This document shows, piece after piece, positions 1-10,254 of a DNA stretch of 64,000 nucleotides. The notes beneath the pieces were generated by a model. It was not told the DNA's origin, did not search any database, and saw nothing but the letters and a program-made list of their open reading frames with translations. The DNA is from Riptortus pedestris. Lineage: Eukaryota; Arthropoda; Insecta; Hemiptera; Alydidae. Within the stretch, counting starts at the first letter, position 1; every line of letters starts with the position of its first letter. The stretch lies in contig CM032233.1 in the NCBI GenBank assembly GCA_019009955.1, positions 13,254,501 to 13,318,500 on the forward strand, read 5' to 3'. A program made the position numbers and the translations under genes.

Positions 1-121
1 CTTTTAGTGAAAACCAGTTTACGTCCAGAGCATCCCTTGCCTATTTAGTGATAACACCCTCTTGGCTTCCAGAGCAGCCCTTGCCCGTTTAGTGAAAACA
101 CCATGGGCTTCCAGAGCAGCC
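1..121. repeat. 41-42 bp minisatellite, first block
   Basis: About three copies of a 41-42 bp unit built on the core CCAGAGCAGCCCTTGCC followed by CGTTTAGTGAAAAC. The block runs off the left edge of the window and lies in an intron of the prolidase gene. Short open frames here arise because 42 bp is a multiple of three; they are not genes. Confidence 0.9.
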
Positions 122-242
122 CTTGCCTGTTTCCCTCCTGAGCCAATCGTAAACATCAGAGTCAAGTTGAATAATATTTGCTGGATTTAATTCCAAGTAT
201 TTCTTGCAACATGTACAATTAAATTCATTTTTAACAGGTGTT
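120..242 (+). repeat. Duplicated intron end with a decoy 3' splice site
   Basis: This 123 bp segment is a close copy of 1078-1200, the real end of the intron, including the branch/pyrimidine region, the ACAG acceptor and the first exon bases GTGTT. Only about ten differences are visible. After the acceptor the sequence departs from the prolidase exon and reaches an in-frame TAA after about 25 codons. Use of this acceptor would therefore truncate the protein unless a further splice followed. Positions 243-342 between this copy and the next minisatellite block show nothing recognisable. Confidence 0.85.
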
Positions 243-342
243 ACACTTAGAACCAAATTTTGGATTTATATGGTGCCCAGGGGACACTAAGTTACCATTT
301 ATAACGTCAATATCATAAATCCAAATGTTCAAAAAAATCGTA

Positions 343-1077
343 AAGTTAACACCCTCCTGGCTTCCAGAGCAGCCCATGCCCGTAAAGTTAACACCCTCTT
401 GGATTCCAGAGCAGCCCTTGCCCGTTTAGTGGAAACAACATGGGCTTCCAGAGCAGCCAATGCCCGTAAAGTTAACACCCTCTTGGCTTCCAGAGCAGCC
501 CATGCCCGTAAAGTTAACACCCTCTTGGCTTCCAGAGCAGCCCATGCCCGTAAAGTTAACACCCTCTTGGCTTCCAGAGCAGCCCTTGCCCGTTTTGTGA
601 AAAACCAGTTCGCGTCCAGAGCATCCCCTGCCCCTTTAGTTAAAACACCATGGGCTTTCAGAGCAGCCCTTGTCCGTGTAGTGAAATTCAGTAGTCCTCC
701 AGAGCGGCCGTTGCCCGTTTAGTGGAAACCAGTAGGCCTCCAGAGCAGCCCTTGCCCGTTTAGTGAAAACCAGTAGGCCTCCAGAGCAGCCCTTGCCCGT
801 TTAGTGAAAACCAGTAGGCCTCCAGAGCAGCCCTTGCCCGTTTAGTGGAAACCAGTAGGCCTCCAGAGCGGCCTTTGCCCGTTTAGTGGAATCCAGTAGT
901 CCTCCAGAGCGGCCCTTGCCCGTTTAGTGGAAATCAGTAGTCCTCCAGAGCGGTCCTTGCCCGTTTAGTGGAAACCAGTAGGCCTCCAGAGCGGCCCTTG
1001 CCCGTTTAGTGGAAACCAGTAGGCCTCCAGAGCAGCCCTTGCCCGTTTTGTGCCAAACCCGTTGGCGTGAGGAGCAG
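343..1077. repeat. 41-42 bp minisatellite, main array
   Basis: About 17-18 tandem copies of the same unit as in 1-121. Variants alternate: one type carries GTAAAGTTAACACC (42 bp), another CGTTTAGTGGAAACCAGTAG (41 bp). Variants cluster in runs, as expected from unequal exchange. The array ends immediately upstream of the real intron end of the prolidase gene, so its length sets part of that intron's length. Confidence 0.92.
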
Positions 1078-1195
1078 CCCTTGCCTGTTTGCCTCCTGAG
1101 CCAATTGAAATCATCAGAGTCAAGTTGAATAATATTTGCTAGATTTAATTCCAAGTGTTTCTTGCTACATGTACAATTAAATTAATTTTTAACAG

Positions 1196-1344
1196 GTGTT
1201 GGATGCTGCTTTTGAAAATCCTGCATTGAAGCCTTACCTCACTGAACAAATAAATGAATTCCGTGGAATTGGAGGAGTTAGACTAGAAGATGTCGTTCTC
1301 ATCACTGATTCTGGATATGAAATTCTTTCAGTTCTTCCAAGAAC
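1196..1344 (+). CDS. PEPD: Xaa-Pro dipeptidase (prolidase), penultimate coding exon
   Basis: This exon encodes part of the C-terminal metallopeptidase domain of prolidase, a cytosolic enzyme that cleaves dipeptides ending in proline or hydroxyproline. It begins after the acceptor TTTTTAACAG and ends before the donor GTATGT, giving 149 bp (49 codons plus two bases). The translation contains FRGIGGVRLEDVV followed by TDSG and VLPRT, which matches the prolidase family segment FRGFGGVRIEEDVVVTDSG. The glutamate in VRLE aligns with the last metal-binding glutamate of the pita-bread fold. The split codon joins correctly to the exon at 2313. The assignment to prolidase rather than the related aminopeptidase P rests on the C-terminal PRT motif. 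Upstream exons lie outside the window. Confidence 0.9.
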
Positions 1345-2312
1345 GTATGTTTATTTCACTAATTATATTTATTGGCAGTTTCTTTTGTACTTTAAATAGT
1401 CTTAAATAACATTAATTAATCCAATAATTATAGTAAGAATACACCATTGAAATATGGCTAGGGTCAGCTATATGCCTACTTGGTTGAGTAAATTCGTCAT
1501 TTTCATCAGAGTGGGGGGAGGCTAAACATCTTTATTGTGAACTCAGTTCCTTAATTGAGATGTGTGCTTTTTCATAAGCTGTTTTAGTAATTTCTTTCAA
1601 AATAAACAATTAATATATAACATTTTGTATTATTATTTTCTAAATTTGATGAATAAATTGTTGAAAACCATATTAATGTATTTTCTTTAGACAATTGTAA
1701 ATATAATGGAATTGAAGAACAAGTATATCCAAAAGGTGGTGCCATTTTTCTCTTTCTTTTTTTTAAAAAAATATGATTTTTACCTCTTTAAAATACAATA
1801 CTAAATTTATTGTTCAATCAGTATCTAATCTCTAGTTTACACTCCTACCTTCTATAACCATATCTTTCCTTCTGAAGTTTTCTCTCTCTCTCTAATTTTT
1901 TAAATATTCGCTTCGAAGAAAAAATCAAAAACAAATAATACTGTAGCTTTGGGGGGAGGGGGAGAGAGAAGAAAAGGGGCTTCTCACTTTAAAGTTAACA
2001 TACTGTTTCAAACCCCCGTTTGTCCAAAGATGCATTCTTGTTAGATTTTTACCTGATCTTTCATATGATGGATTTGTTGAGCTGCAAAGTTTTTCTTCAG
2101 AGCAATAAAACCTTTAATTAAGCTCTTGTGATTTTTGGATTGGGTAGAAAAAAAGCAAGTGGAGAGAAATATATTTCCTGATATGATAGTGAATGATTAT
2201 AATTCAATTCCTTCATTTGTTTATAAAACTTGTTACTGTATATTTTGTCATTTTTTAATATAAAATACAGTAGATAATAAAATATCTTTACTTACTGGCT
2301 TTGTGGTTTCAG
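1345..2312 (+). other. Last intron of the prolidase gene
   Basis: This 968 bp AT-rich intron has a GTATGT donor and a pyrimidine-rich TTTCAG acceptor. It joins a phase-2 exon end (AC) to the first base G of the next exon to make a threonine codon, as the family predicts. It contains T-rich runs around 1740-1900 and a short G run at 1950. No other feature is visible. Confidence 0.8.
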
Positions 2313-2364
2313 GATTGAAGAAGTTGAGAATTTTATGGCAAATCCTACAATTGAAGACTTGTAA
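2313..2364 (+). CDS. PEPD: Xaa-Pro dipeptidase (prolidase), last coding exon
   Basis: After the acceptor the frame reads IEEVENFMANPTIEDL and then TAA at 2362-2364. The family's C-terminus has V/I-EEIE directly after the PRT motif (human: PRT then VEEIEACMAG), so both sequence and phase fit. The protein ends earlier than vertebrate prolidase, which carries a longer tail. Together with 1196-1344 it gives the 3' end of a normal host gene on the plus strand. No damage is seen in this part. Confidence 0.85.
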
Positions 2365-2690
2365 AGAATAAGGGCATGTCAATTACATAGGAGATTCTGT
2401 CGTTACTGGTTGATGGTCGAGTATAGCTGGCATTGTGCTTTCAGTGCGATGGCACCATCTTAATTGTCTGTCAGCTCTTGTGCTGAGTACTTTACTTACT
2501 AATCTCCAGTTTCCATTTAGTTTAGTGGTGGGCTATTGGCTTTTAATATTAGTTGGGGGGAGTTTGTTATTGTCTATGCTTGATTGTTTACATGACAGCT
2601 AAACTTTCTTTCCATTTAGATTCCATACTTGTGGTCATGGCTCAATACAGGCTAATAAAGTTCCCTTTCAAAGTCTTGTTGGTTTTATGT
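2365..2690 (+). other. Prolidase 3' untranslated region
   Basis: AT-rich sequence after the stop codon, without other open frames of note. It ends near a consensus poly(A) signal at 2654-2659 followed by a GU-rich stretch around 2674-2693. Confidence 0.6.
2654..2659 (+). terminator. Poly(A) signal AATAAA
   Basis: Consensus AATAAA about 290 bp after the prolidase stop codon, with a downstream GTCTTGTTGGTTTTATG element in the usual position. This is the first such pairing after the stop. Confidence 0.6.
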
Positions 2691-3640
2691 TCAAATTTAT
2701 TTTAATTTCTATGCATAAACTACTTTACATTAGCTCTTCATAGTATTGCTTTGTGTTCTTACCTTAGCTAGTCAAATTGAAGCAATGTTGTTGAGACTTA
2801 CCAATAAAACAATACAGTTGCATTCATTTTATCAAACATTGTCCACTGTATAAAATCATTCCATAATATGCTGGTTATTAATCCGGGCACTTACACTGCA
2901 ATGAAGGCTAAATCTGATGCTAAAAAATAGTAGACAGATATAAAGACACTATTCATTAAGAAAAATAAACTAATAACAGAAATGCATAGTTTGTGCATGC
3001 AAGCCAACAACCTTCTAACAGAAATGAACCTATATCATTATTTTCATCCATTCACTACTAACTTACCAAGAACAATTCCAGTAAATGATGACATGAAAGT
3101 ATGAGAAAATGGACAGGAAAATAATAGGACTGACAAGAAGAAGAGTAATGATGACAACAAACAGGATTATTTTCAAAGAATAGTAAGTCTCACTGAGCCT
3201 AAATTCACTCCAAAAGAGAGCACATTACTGTAAAAATTGAAACATCTACAATACCTACCCTAAAGCATATATCTACAAAGTGAAAACACACAAGTAATAT
3301 GTGAATCACATTATATTCTAACTAGAATAAAACCAGGAACAGATGGAACACAGGAAACATTTTTGAAAAGACAATGGAGGAACAAATAAACAACACCAAT
3401 CACTTAGAAGACAACAAAACAATAAAAAGGAGCTGCGTAATTAGAGTTCTAAGATTCCTAAAACGTAAGGAATATATTTCAGTTTCAAATTATATTCTAG
3501 TCTGAGTTCTGGTACCAACCTGAAATAAAACATGGCTGTCTTGTGTTTATGGTATGGTAAAGTTAACTAACAGAAAATCGAGTAAAACCAAATTACTAAT
3601 GTAATTGACCAAACCACCAATGCATTTACAAAGTTCCATG
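2691..3640. other. Intergenic AT-rich DNA, partly decayed repeat
   Basis: No intact gene is seen. From about 3110 to 3640 the base composition (A-rich plus strand, few T runs) resembles the body of the decayed Penelope-like element that follows, but I cannot align its reverse transcriptase. Confidence 0.4.
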
Positions 3641-3644
3641 GTCA

Positions 3645-3878
3645 AGAACTAATTGTAATGTGTTATTCATCGGAGGTACTAAACAACACCTCAAAAACAG
3701 ATTTTACCAACACCAACACACTATTACAATAGAAGAAATAGACAGGTCCACCCTCGCAAAACACGCCATCACAAACAACTGCACCTTCGATTTCAACAAC
3801 ACTTCCATACTAGACACACAAAAAAATCACCATAAAAGTTCTGAAACTTTCCACATTAACATAGACCCCATGGTATAA
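3645..3878 (+). pseudogene. Penelope-like GIY-YIG endonuclease remnant
   Basis: The frame reads TNCNVLFIGGTKQHLKNRF and continues to KHAITNNCTFDFNNTSIL. This is the GIY-YIG endonuclease domain at the C-terminus of Penelope-like retroelements. The conserved parts are the YIGxTK-x-LKxRxxxH core and the AKHA...FDFN...IL segment. The first tyrosine of the usual YIG is F, and sequence upstream of residue 1 has stops in this frame. No reverse transcriptase precedes it. It belongs to a different Penelope lineage from the copies at 43.7, 55 and 62 kb. Confidence 0.75.
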
Positions 3879-4254
3879 ACTGCAAAACAGACAAACAAAA
3901 AATATCTCTGACATATGCACACATCTTTAAAATATTACAGGCTCAATGACCTTCCATCCTTTAGGTTTTCTCCAAACCCTTCCCACTCCTACTTGCCCTT
4001 GTCCTATCCTCATTGAAGATGTAACTTTCGCTGGGTGCATTGGTTTTTTTGCTCCCTCCTCCTCCTCTACTACAATTTGTATGTACCATATCTAATTTTT
4101 TAATTTCTTATTGTAGTTTTTACTTCCGAACTCCTCCCTCCCCCCCTTTTTGTTATTCTCATACGTTAAAAACTAATTTTTTTTAATATTTATAACCATT
4201 TTTAAAAAATTCTGTTTCACTATTTTCCATAAAGTTCTTACACTTGTTGTGTTT

Positions 4255-4345
4255 TGTTCATTGTCAGCTCTGAAGAAGGGAACCAATGGTGCCCGAAACT
4301 GTCAGCATAAAAATAAATAAACTCCTCTATCTGAGGGATTGAGAA
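4255..4345 (+). repeat. 3' end of Penelope-like element
   Basis: The segment CTGAAGAAGGGAACCAATGG followed by a CGAAACTGTCAG motif is the kind of 3' end seen in Penelope-like elements downstream of the endonuclease. The reverse complement of the same segment is at about 41150-41250, which shows it is a dispersed repeat. It lies in the right place to be the tail of the remnant at 3645-3878. Positions 3880-4255 between them look like 3' untranslated sequence. Confidence 0.65.
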
Positions 4346-4520
4346 TTTATAGCCGAGACCCAACCATCCTCTACTAAAATTAAACTGCTAACCAACAACT
4401 GATAGATCAAAATAAATAAGGTGCATTTTAAATGAGTTCCATTAATTAAATAAAAAAATAACTCAACTCCCACCATTAAATTATAATACTTTAAACGACA
4501 TGTTTAAAGATGTATACTCT

Positions 4521-4533
4521 ATATTATAATAAT
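4521..4533. repeat. Target-site duplication, 3' side of RTE element
   Basis: ATATTATAATAAT, identical to 8780-8792. It immediately flanks the (ATTC)n tail of the minus-strand element. Confidence 0.8.
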
Positions 4534-4562
4534 GAATGAATGAATGAATGAATGAATGAATT
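4534..4562 (-). repeat. (ATTC)n tail of RTE element
   Basis: About seven copies of a 4 bp unit (GAAT on the plus strand, ATTC on the element strand) at the extreme 3' end, abutting the target-site duplication. RTE-type elements commonly end in such tetranucleotide arrays made during target-primed reverse transcription. Confidence 0.85.
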
Positions 4563-4760
4563 TAGCCTTTATTATAAAGAGAAATGTGGAAAGTAATAGT
4601 TAACAAAATTAATATATACATGATTATAAGGTACAAAATACAGATACCCTAATAAACAATATTACTTATAAACTTTGAAATTTTATAAAACTACTTATGT
4701 TTTACTCTTTATAGGCCTTCCCCGAAGGGAGTACGGTCTAACTTCCCGGAGTGACCAACT

Positions 4761-7601
4761 CTATTGGGAAGTGGAGTTCGGCATTAGAGAGTGCCATTTT
4801 TCTTTGTCTTGAGCTAACCTTGCCCAGTTGGGGCCGACGGTATTTTTGAACACATCTCTCCATCTTGTTGGCTGCCTCCCTTTACTTCTTTTCCAGTTAT
4901 ATGGCGTCCAGTCTGTGAGTCTTCGTGACCATCTCTCATCCCTGCAGCGCATTAAGTGTCCAGCCCACTTCCATTTTAGCATTTGGATGAATAAGTTGAC
5001 ATCCCTGAAGTTCGTTCGTCTTCTTATTTCCGTGCACCTCACCTTATCCTTTTTCTTTATATGAAGCACACTTCTTTCAGCTGCACGTTGCCAGACGCTC
5101 ACTTTGTTAGCCTGAGCATTGGTGAGGGACCAAGTCTGAGATCCTTAGGTAACTACTGGCAACACACAGCTGTCAAAGATTAGTTTTTTAAGGCGCATTT
5201 CGTATTTGCTTTTCAATATAAAGTTGAGGCTCCAGTACTTTTTCCATCCAAGTGAGAGTCTTCTCTGGATTTCCTTATTCATGCTATCTTTAAAGGATAT
5301 AACCTGGCCTAAGTATATGTAATCATCAACATAACATAAAGTGCTATTGTTGATTGTTATTGTTTATTGTATACTGTTGGTCATGAGTTTTGTCTTAGAG
5401 TAGTTTGGTTCTAGACCGACTGCTTGACATTCTCTGAATAGTTCCTCTATCATTCCTGACAGTTCCTCGGCACTTGTGGAAAACAGAACCACATCGTCGG
5501 CAAATTCAAGCTTGTTCAGCTTGGTACCAATTATTTCGATCCCCTTGTTCCTCCACTTCAGGCGTCTGAGAGCCTTTTCCAGCGTACATATAAATAAATC
5601 AGGTGATAGATTATCTCCTTGCTTTACTCCTTTTCTCACTGGGAATAATGGCCCACTTCTTTCTGCTACAATATAGGACTGGTTGTTCCGATACATCTCT
5701 TCTATTATTCGAATGTAAATTCCTTCGACACCAATCTCTTTCAAGGCTTCTATCACGCTACTGTGATTTACAGAGTCAAACGCCTTCCGGAAGTCTATAA
5801 AACATAGGTACACTGGAATATTATATTCCCTAGCTTTTTCTATTAATTGCCTCATAGAATGTAAATGGTCTATTACAGAAAACCCTTTACGAAACCCTGC
5901 TTGATCTGGTGTTAGTGAATCCGATATTGTCTGTGTGATTCGTTTCTTCAGGACTCCTGAAAAGACTTTTGATATAGTCGAGCATAGGGATATCGGCCTG
6001 TAATTGTCTATTAAATGTCTATCCCCTTTTTTATGTAATAATATTGTTTTAGTGGTTTTCCATTCTGCCGGGATGATACCATGTTCTAGGATAAGATTGA
6101 ATATCTCACAAAGTTCTGTGGCTATTCTCTCTCCTCCAGTTATCAATAGGTCATTCGTTATCCCATCTGGGCCTGGACTTTTGTTGGGGTTTAAATTTTT
6201 CAGCACTGCCATAATTTCATCTCTAAGGATACTTGGGAAAGTTTCTTGTGAGTCGTTGTAGCGCTGACTATGTGTTGTTTCCTCTATGTTACTATCATAG
6301 AGTTTCCTGAAGAAGTCTGTGGCCTCTAGGATTAGATCTTTCCTTATAGTAATGCTTTCACCCTGTGTATTTGTTAAGGAAGGAAGCCAATGTTTACCAT
6401 ATGAGAGTTCCGCCCTTATTTTCTTAACTGACTTCGTTGATTCCAGTATATTTTTTACCAAATTTTCTCGATAATTCCTTAAGTCTTCTTTTATTTTCTT
6501 CCTTATTAGATTGTTTATAAATGACAATTGTTTTGTTTTATTCTCTTTGTCTATCATGCTTCTTCTCTTGGCAATGAGTGAAATAGTATTAGTTGAAAGC
6601 TTGTTGACATAGGAGGATGAACACTGGCTTTGAATTTCACACCTTGTGGACTTTAAAGCCTCAATCAGGCTATTATATTTATGTTGGATCAAGTCGGCTG
6701 GACTAGTAAAATTTGAGCCTGACTCTCCTTTAACTCTATTGATATTAAGCTCCAAGTTTCTTTGGAATGCCTCTTGATCGTTTTTAGCCAATAGTGTGGC
6801 TGCAGTTTTAGGTTTAGCATAGAATGGCCTTTGCTTCTTGAATTTATCTATAGATAGTACCATTCTTACTAGTCTGTGGTCTGAGTTAAAATCAAATTTA
6901 TTTATAATTCTTAGGTTTTTTATACTCTTCATACTGCTACAAAGAATATAGTCTATTTGAAACTTTTGTCCTTTTGGTGATTCCCAAGTCCATTTATTTT
7001 GGGGTTTATCTTTGAAGAAAGTGCTTACAATTTTCAATTTCTGGGAGAATGAAAAGTTTATGATTTTGCTTCCTCCTTCGTTTCGTCTGCCATAAGTATA
7101 AGGTCCCATAATGCTTTCTTCTCCAGTGTTTCTTTGTCCAACCCTTCCATTAAAGTCCCCCAGGACGACTATTAGATTATTTATTCTTTTGAAACTACTA
7201 ACTATTTCTTCAAGTTTGTTATAAAAAAGTATTTTTTCTTCTTCTGTAGAATCTGCTGTTGGAGCGTGCACCTGCACGATATTTAGAGTTTTGTTCTTAA
7301 TATTTAACCTAATTAGGGCTATTCTGTGGTTAATCTCTTTAAATTCTACGACATTTTGTTTTAGTGTTTTTGATATTAGAAATCCAACTCCATACTGGCC
7401 ATTTACAGAAGAGGTATGCATAAGCAGTCCACTGTTTCTTCCTATAATTGTCGTATTTTTCCTCCTTATTTCTGAAATCCCTATTATATCCCATCTAATG
7501 TTATTTAAGGCGTTTTCTAGTTCCACTAATCTGTCTTCACTTAACAGAGTCCTTGCATTGATCGTTCCTATGAAGAATGAGCCATCCCTTCTTCCCTTCT
7601 G
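4761..7601 (-). pseudogene. RTE ORF2: AP endonuclease and reverse transcriptase, two nonsense codons
   Basis: One reading frame of 946 codons, starting right after the ORF1 stop. It encodes the endonuclease that nicks target DNA and the polymerase that copies the element RNA there. The endonuclease comes first: SEIRR, VHAPTA, GDFNGRVG, IDYILCSS and SDHRL carry the expected catalytic Glu, Asp, Asn and His. The reverse transcriptase follows: SPGPDGI, GDRHLIDNYRPISLC, QAGFRKG, FIDFRKAFDSV (motif A Asp), GVKQGDNLSP and FADD (motif C). The C-terminus has WAGHLMRC and GRQPTRWRDV, as in arthropod RTE proteins. TAA codons at 5364-5366 (after motif D) and 5145-5147 break it; both sit in otherwise continuous homology and look like point mutations. 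No ATG is needed if ORF2 is made by readthrough or re-initiation. The visible frame begins QKGRRDGSFFIGTINARTL. Confidence 0.9.
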
Positions 7602-8444
7602 CTATGACTTCTGACCTGTGTTTACCTTTTCTCTATTACTATCCCTTGAAGAACCGGGAGATTGCATTACTTTAGGGTAGTACCTTTCGAGGCTGTTGCC
7701 TCTCGGTTTCTTTTGTTTACATTTAATTGGCTCCTTGTCAGGTTTTTCAGTTTTTGTGGAATCCGTTTCACTTTTCAAAACTTCCGGGGAACTTTCTTCA
7801 CTACGTTGCCTCTTGGTATTACTTTTTTCCAATGCTTCCAATTCTTCAAGTGTATGTAGTTTTCCATCAATGAGAAGCTTATCATACTTCAGTAGTACTC
7901 GTGAGCCCTGATTTTTATACTGAACAAGATGTTTGAATAAACTCCGCCTCTTCTCCCTTACTTCCTTAGGCATATCTTCCTTTATTTTTATATTTTTATA
8001 CTCAGGAACTTCTGCTAGTTTTCGTTTATTTTTAAGAATATCATTTCTTAATATGCTTGATATAAGAGTTATTTTGATTGGGCTTTCTTCAGATTGATAG
8101 TTAAATATTTGAGTTCTTCTAATATCATATTTTCTAATGTTTATATCGATTGTATTACATAATTTCATAAAGAAATCTGCTATGTCTAATTTATCTTTCC
8201 TTATAATACCAAAAACAATAATATTTTTGGTTCTATTGCTATATTCGCTAAGCCGCTTTAGTTTGTTTACCTCTTCTGTGATAGATGATAATTCAGTTTT
8301 AATGGCTTTAATATCCCCATCTATTTTATTTTCTAGATTATCTAGTTTGGAATTGACGCTACACATCTTAGCTTCGAGTGTATCCAGCTTATTAACTTTA
8401 TCTAAAATTGCGGTCAATTTTGCATCTAGTTCTTGTGTTGACAT
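7602..8444 (-). CDS. RTE ORF1: coiled-coil nucleic-acid-binding protein
   Basis: A 280-residue intact frame starting ATG (MSTQELDAKL). Residues 1-70 form heptad-rich coiled coil (LDKVNKLDTLEAK, LDNLENKI), suggesting oligomers. Residues about 70-200 begin RTKNIIVFGI, which looks like the first strand of an RRM-like fold, and continue with a basic region (KKRKLAEVPEYKNIKI) like the C-terminal domain of L1-type ORF1 proteins. The last 70 residues are hydrophilic and rich in K, E and S. By analogy it would bind and chaperone the element RNA. The stop is TAG at 7602-7604, in frame with ORF2. RTE elements often have only a very short ORF1 or none, so a full coiled-coil ORF1 is notable. The assignment rests on fold-level resemblance, not a recognised family. 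Confidence 0.75.
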   Translation of the reverse strand: MSTQELDAKLTAILDKVNKLDTLEAKMCSVNSKLDNLENKIDGDIKAIKTELSSITEEVNKLKRLSEYSNRTKNIIVFGIIRKDKLDIADFFMKLCNTIDINIRKYDIRRTQIFNYQSEESPIKITLISSILRNDILKNKRKLAEVPEYKNIKIKEDMPKEVREKRRSLFKHLVQYKNQGSRVLLKYDKLLIDGKLHTLEELEALEKSNTKRQRSEESSPEVLKSETDSTKTEKPDKEPIKCKQKKPRGNSLERYYPKVMQSPGSSRDSNREKVNTGQKS

Positions 8445-8779
8445 TTTATTATGGAGGTTTCAACTTGGGTTATAGATAAGCCAGTGATTACCTTGACGTT
8501 GAGCGAAATCTTCATGAACTACAATGATGTAGCTGTGATTGTGTCTGAGTGAAGTTTTTGTGACTGTTATAGGCACCTGTTTTCCAGATTCAAATCTAAA
8601 GAATTCACTGAAAACTTCACTAGATTTCCTTGGAAACACTTCCGTGGGTACAACAAACCTTATATATCAGCCTGTTACAAATATTAAACGAACTACTTGT
8701 AATGAACAACACTAAACACTTATAAAAGAGAGAGCACTAGTAACCTTTCTAATCACCACACTTGCCGCCAACGAACTCC
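8445..8779 (-). promoter_or_regulatory. 5' leader (internal promoter region) of RTE element
   Basis: About 335 bp between the element's 5' end and the ORF1 ATG, free of open frames. Non-LTR elements carry their promoter inside this region. No specific promoter motif could be identified by eye. Confidence 0.4.
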
Positions 8780-8792
8780 ATATTATAATAAT
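8780..8792. repeat. Target-site duplication, 5' side of RTE element
   Basis: ATATTATAATAAT, the partner of 4521-4533. It fixes the 5' end of the element at 8779. Confidence 0.8.
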
Positions 8793-9573
8793 ATAATATA
8801 TTTAATCTTTCATTGTACTTCACACTTTGGTTAAGCAAAGATTTGAAGTAATTTTTGTGCACTTTTTTCATGTGAGCAACTACTCAGTACAACAGCCGAC
8901 TAATAATGAATATGATGCCCTCCCATCAAAAGCACTATGCCAAATGTACTCGACGATCAGCCAGTAGTGACGGCATCCATCAGAATTATTGACAATAGTA
9001 TTATATATACTGTCAGAATATACACTCAATCATCTGTATAAAGGTTCAGCACCAGTTAACCTAATTAAATGCAATACTAGTAAGACTGATGTTCAGAATT
9101 TATTTTGCCTATGTGTTTTCCAAATATATAATTGTATATTCCACATTATAACCTTTAAAATGTGAATTTATTAATTGTATTTTATATGTAAATTTGAAGA
9201 GTTTATAAAAATGTTAAATAAAAAATTATCAATACAGATTTCGTTATTTTTATAATTTACTTTCTTTTTTACCTTGAAAGACTAATATTAGAAAATTGAA
9301 AGACTAATATTAGAAAATTGCATGCTTGTCTACCCATCCCCCTTAATTGAAACTTAATCTTGATCTTCCTTATTTGTGTGTGTAGTACTCTAAAGTAAAA
9401 ACATATTCATCAATATCTTTATTCCAGTTGATCTTTATTCATGGTGGTCGGGAAAGAAGTCTTAATGAATTCTGTTTAGAATATATTTTCCAGTACTTAA
9501 TAACTATTTTAAAATATTTTGACTTCTAATCATCAAAGAATAGTTTACTACTACAAGAGAATTCATATTTTTG

Positions 9574-9575
<2 letters not shown>
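8793..9575. other. AT-rich intergenic sequence
   Basis: No gene or recognisable element. A 22-23 bp direct duplication (core GAAAGACTAATATTAGAAAA) lies at about 9278-9321. Confidence 0.5.

Positions 9576-9612
<37 letters not shown>
9576..9612. repeat. (TA)n microsatellite
   Basis: About 18 TA repeats. Simple-sequence DNA. Confidence 0.95.
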
Positions 9613-9614
<2 letters not shown>

Positions 9615-9739
9615 TGTACATTGAATTTATCTCAAAATTTCATGATACTTTTTCGTTTCATATGCCATTGACACGATATCTGCAATTTATGGCATTGGTG
9701 TCTGTTAAGTTTAATTTTCCACCCAAAACTACTGAATCG

Positions 9740-10245
9740 AATTTTATGAAACTCAGTATGTGTAATACTACTAACCCAACTTAGACTTTAGGCTATATTA
9801 ATATTCTCAGAGACGAACAGGAGTGGGGTTTGTAAGGAAGGTCTGAAATGAAAAATCATGATATTTTGTTTTCTATTGGTTTTTCAGCAAGCATTTACAT
9901 AACAGAAGTTGTTTATTTTGTTATTTAAAATAGCTTTTTTCATATGAAATTTTCCTTTATAACGAAGTATATAAAATATATACTCTAAAAACTATAGCAG
10001 GAGTCAACAATTTTAAAGTGCACAAAAGTCTAGGCAGAACTCATTGAAACTCTGCAGGTGGGTTGGTATTAACTCCTCCTTGATTATAATATATATTAAT
10101 ATTTTTAGAAACAATTAGTAGTGGGGAGGCATGAAATGAAAAATCCCCATATTTCGTAACCTATAGGTTTTTCGGCAAACGTGCACATTACAAAAGTTGT
10201 TTAATTTGTTGTTAAGAGTAACTTTTGAGTAATATTATAATAATT
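9740..10245. repeat. Diverged tandem duplication, period about 287 bp
   Basis: Two related segments align by shared landmarks in the same order: TATTAATAT, a short G-rich patch, TGAAATGAAAAATC, then GTTTTTC-GCAA and AGTTGTTTAATTTGTTATTA. The landmarks are near 9793/10092, 9845/10131 and 9881/10167. The copies are old and carry no open frame. Confidence 0.55.
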
Positions 10246-10254
10246 CATATATAC

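Larger units (their letters stand above)
4534..8779 (-). mobile_element. RTE-type non-LTR retrotransposon, nearly full length
   Basis: A 4.25 kb element on the minus strand between two copies of ATATTATAATAAT. Its 5' end (8779 downward) starts GGAGTTCGTTGGCGG. About 335 bp of 5' leader precede ORF1 (8444-7602), then ORF2 (7601-4761), then about 200 bp of 3' UTR ending AATAAAGGCTAAATTC and a (ATTC)n tail. A tandem short-motif tail in place of poly(A), with an endonuclease-reverse transcriptase ORF2, is typical of RTE-type elements. Only three in-frame stops (TAG 7602, TAA 5364, TAA 5145) interrupt the ORF1-ORF2 frame and no frameshift is seen, so the insertion is fairly young. Confidence 0.9.

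Noticed and set aside
1..1077. CRISPR-like array of regularly spaced repeats
   Set aside because: The 41-42 bp units are contiguous with no unique spacers and lie in a eukaryotic intron. It is a minisatellite.
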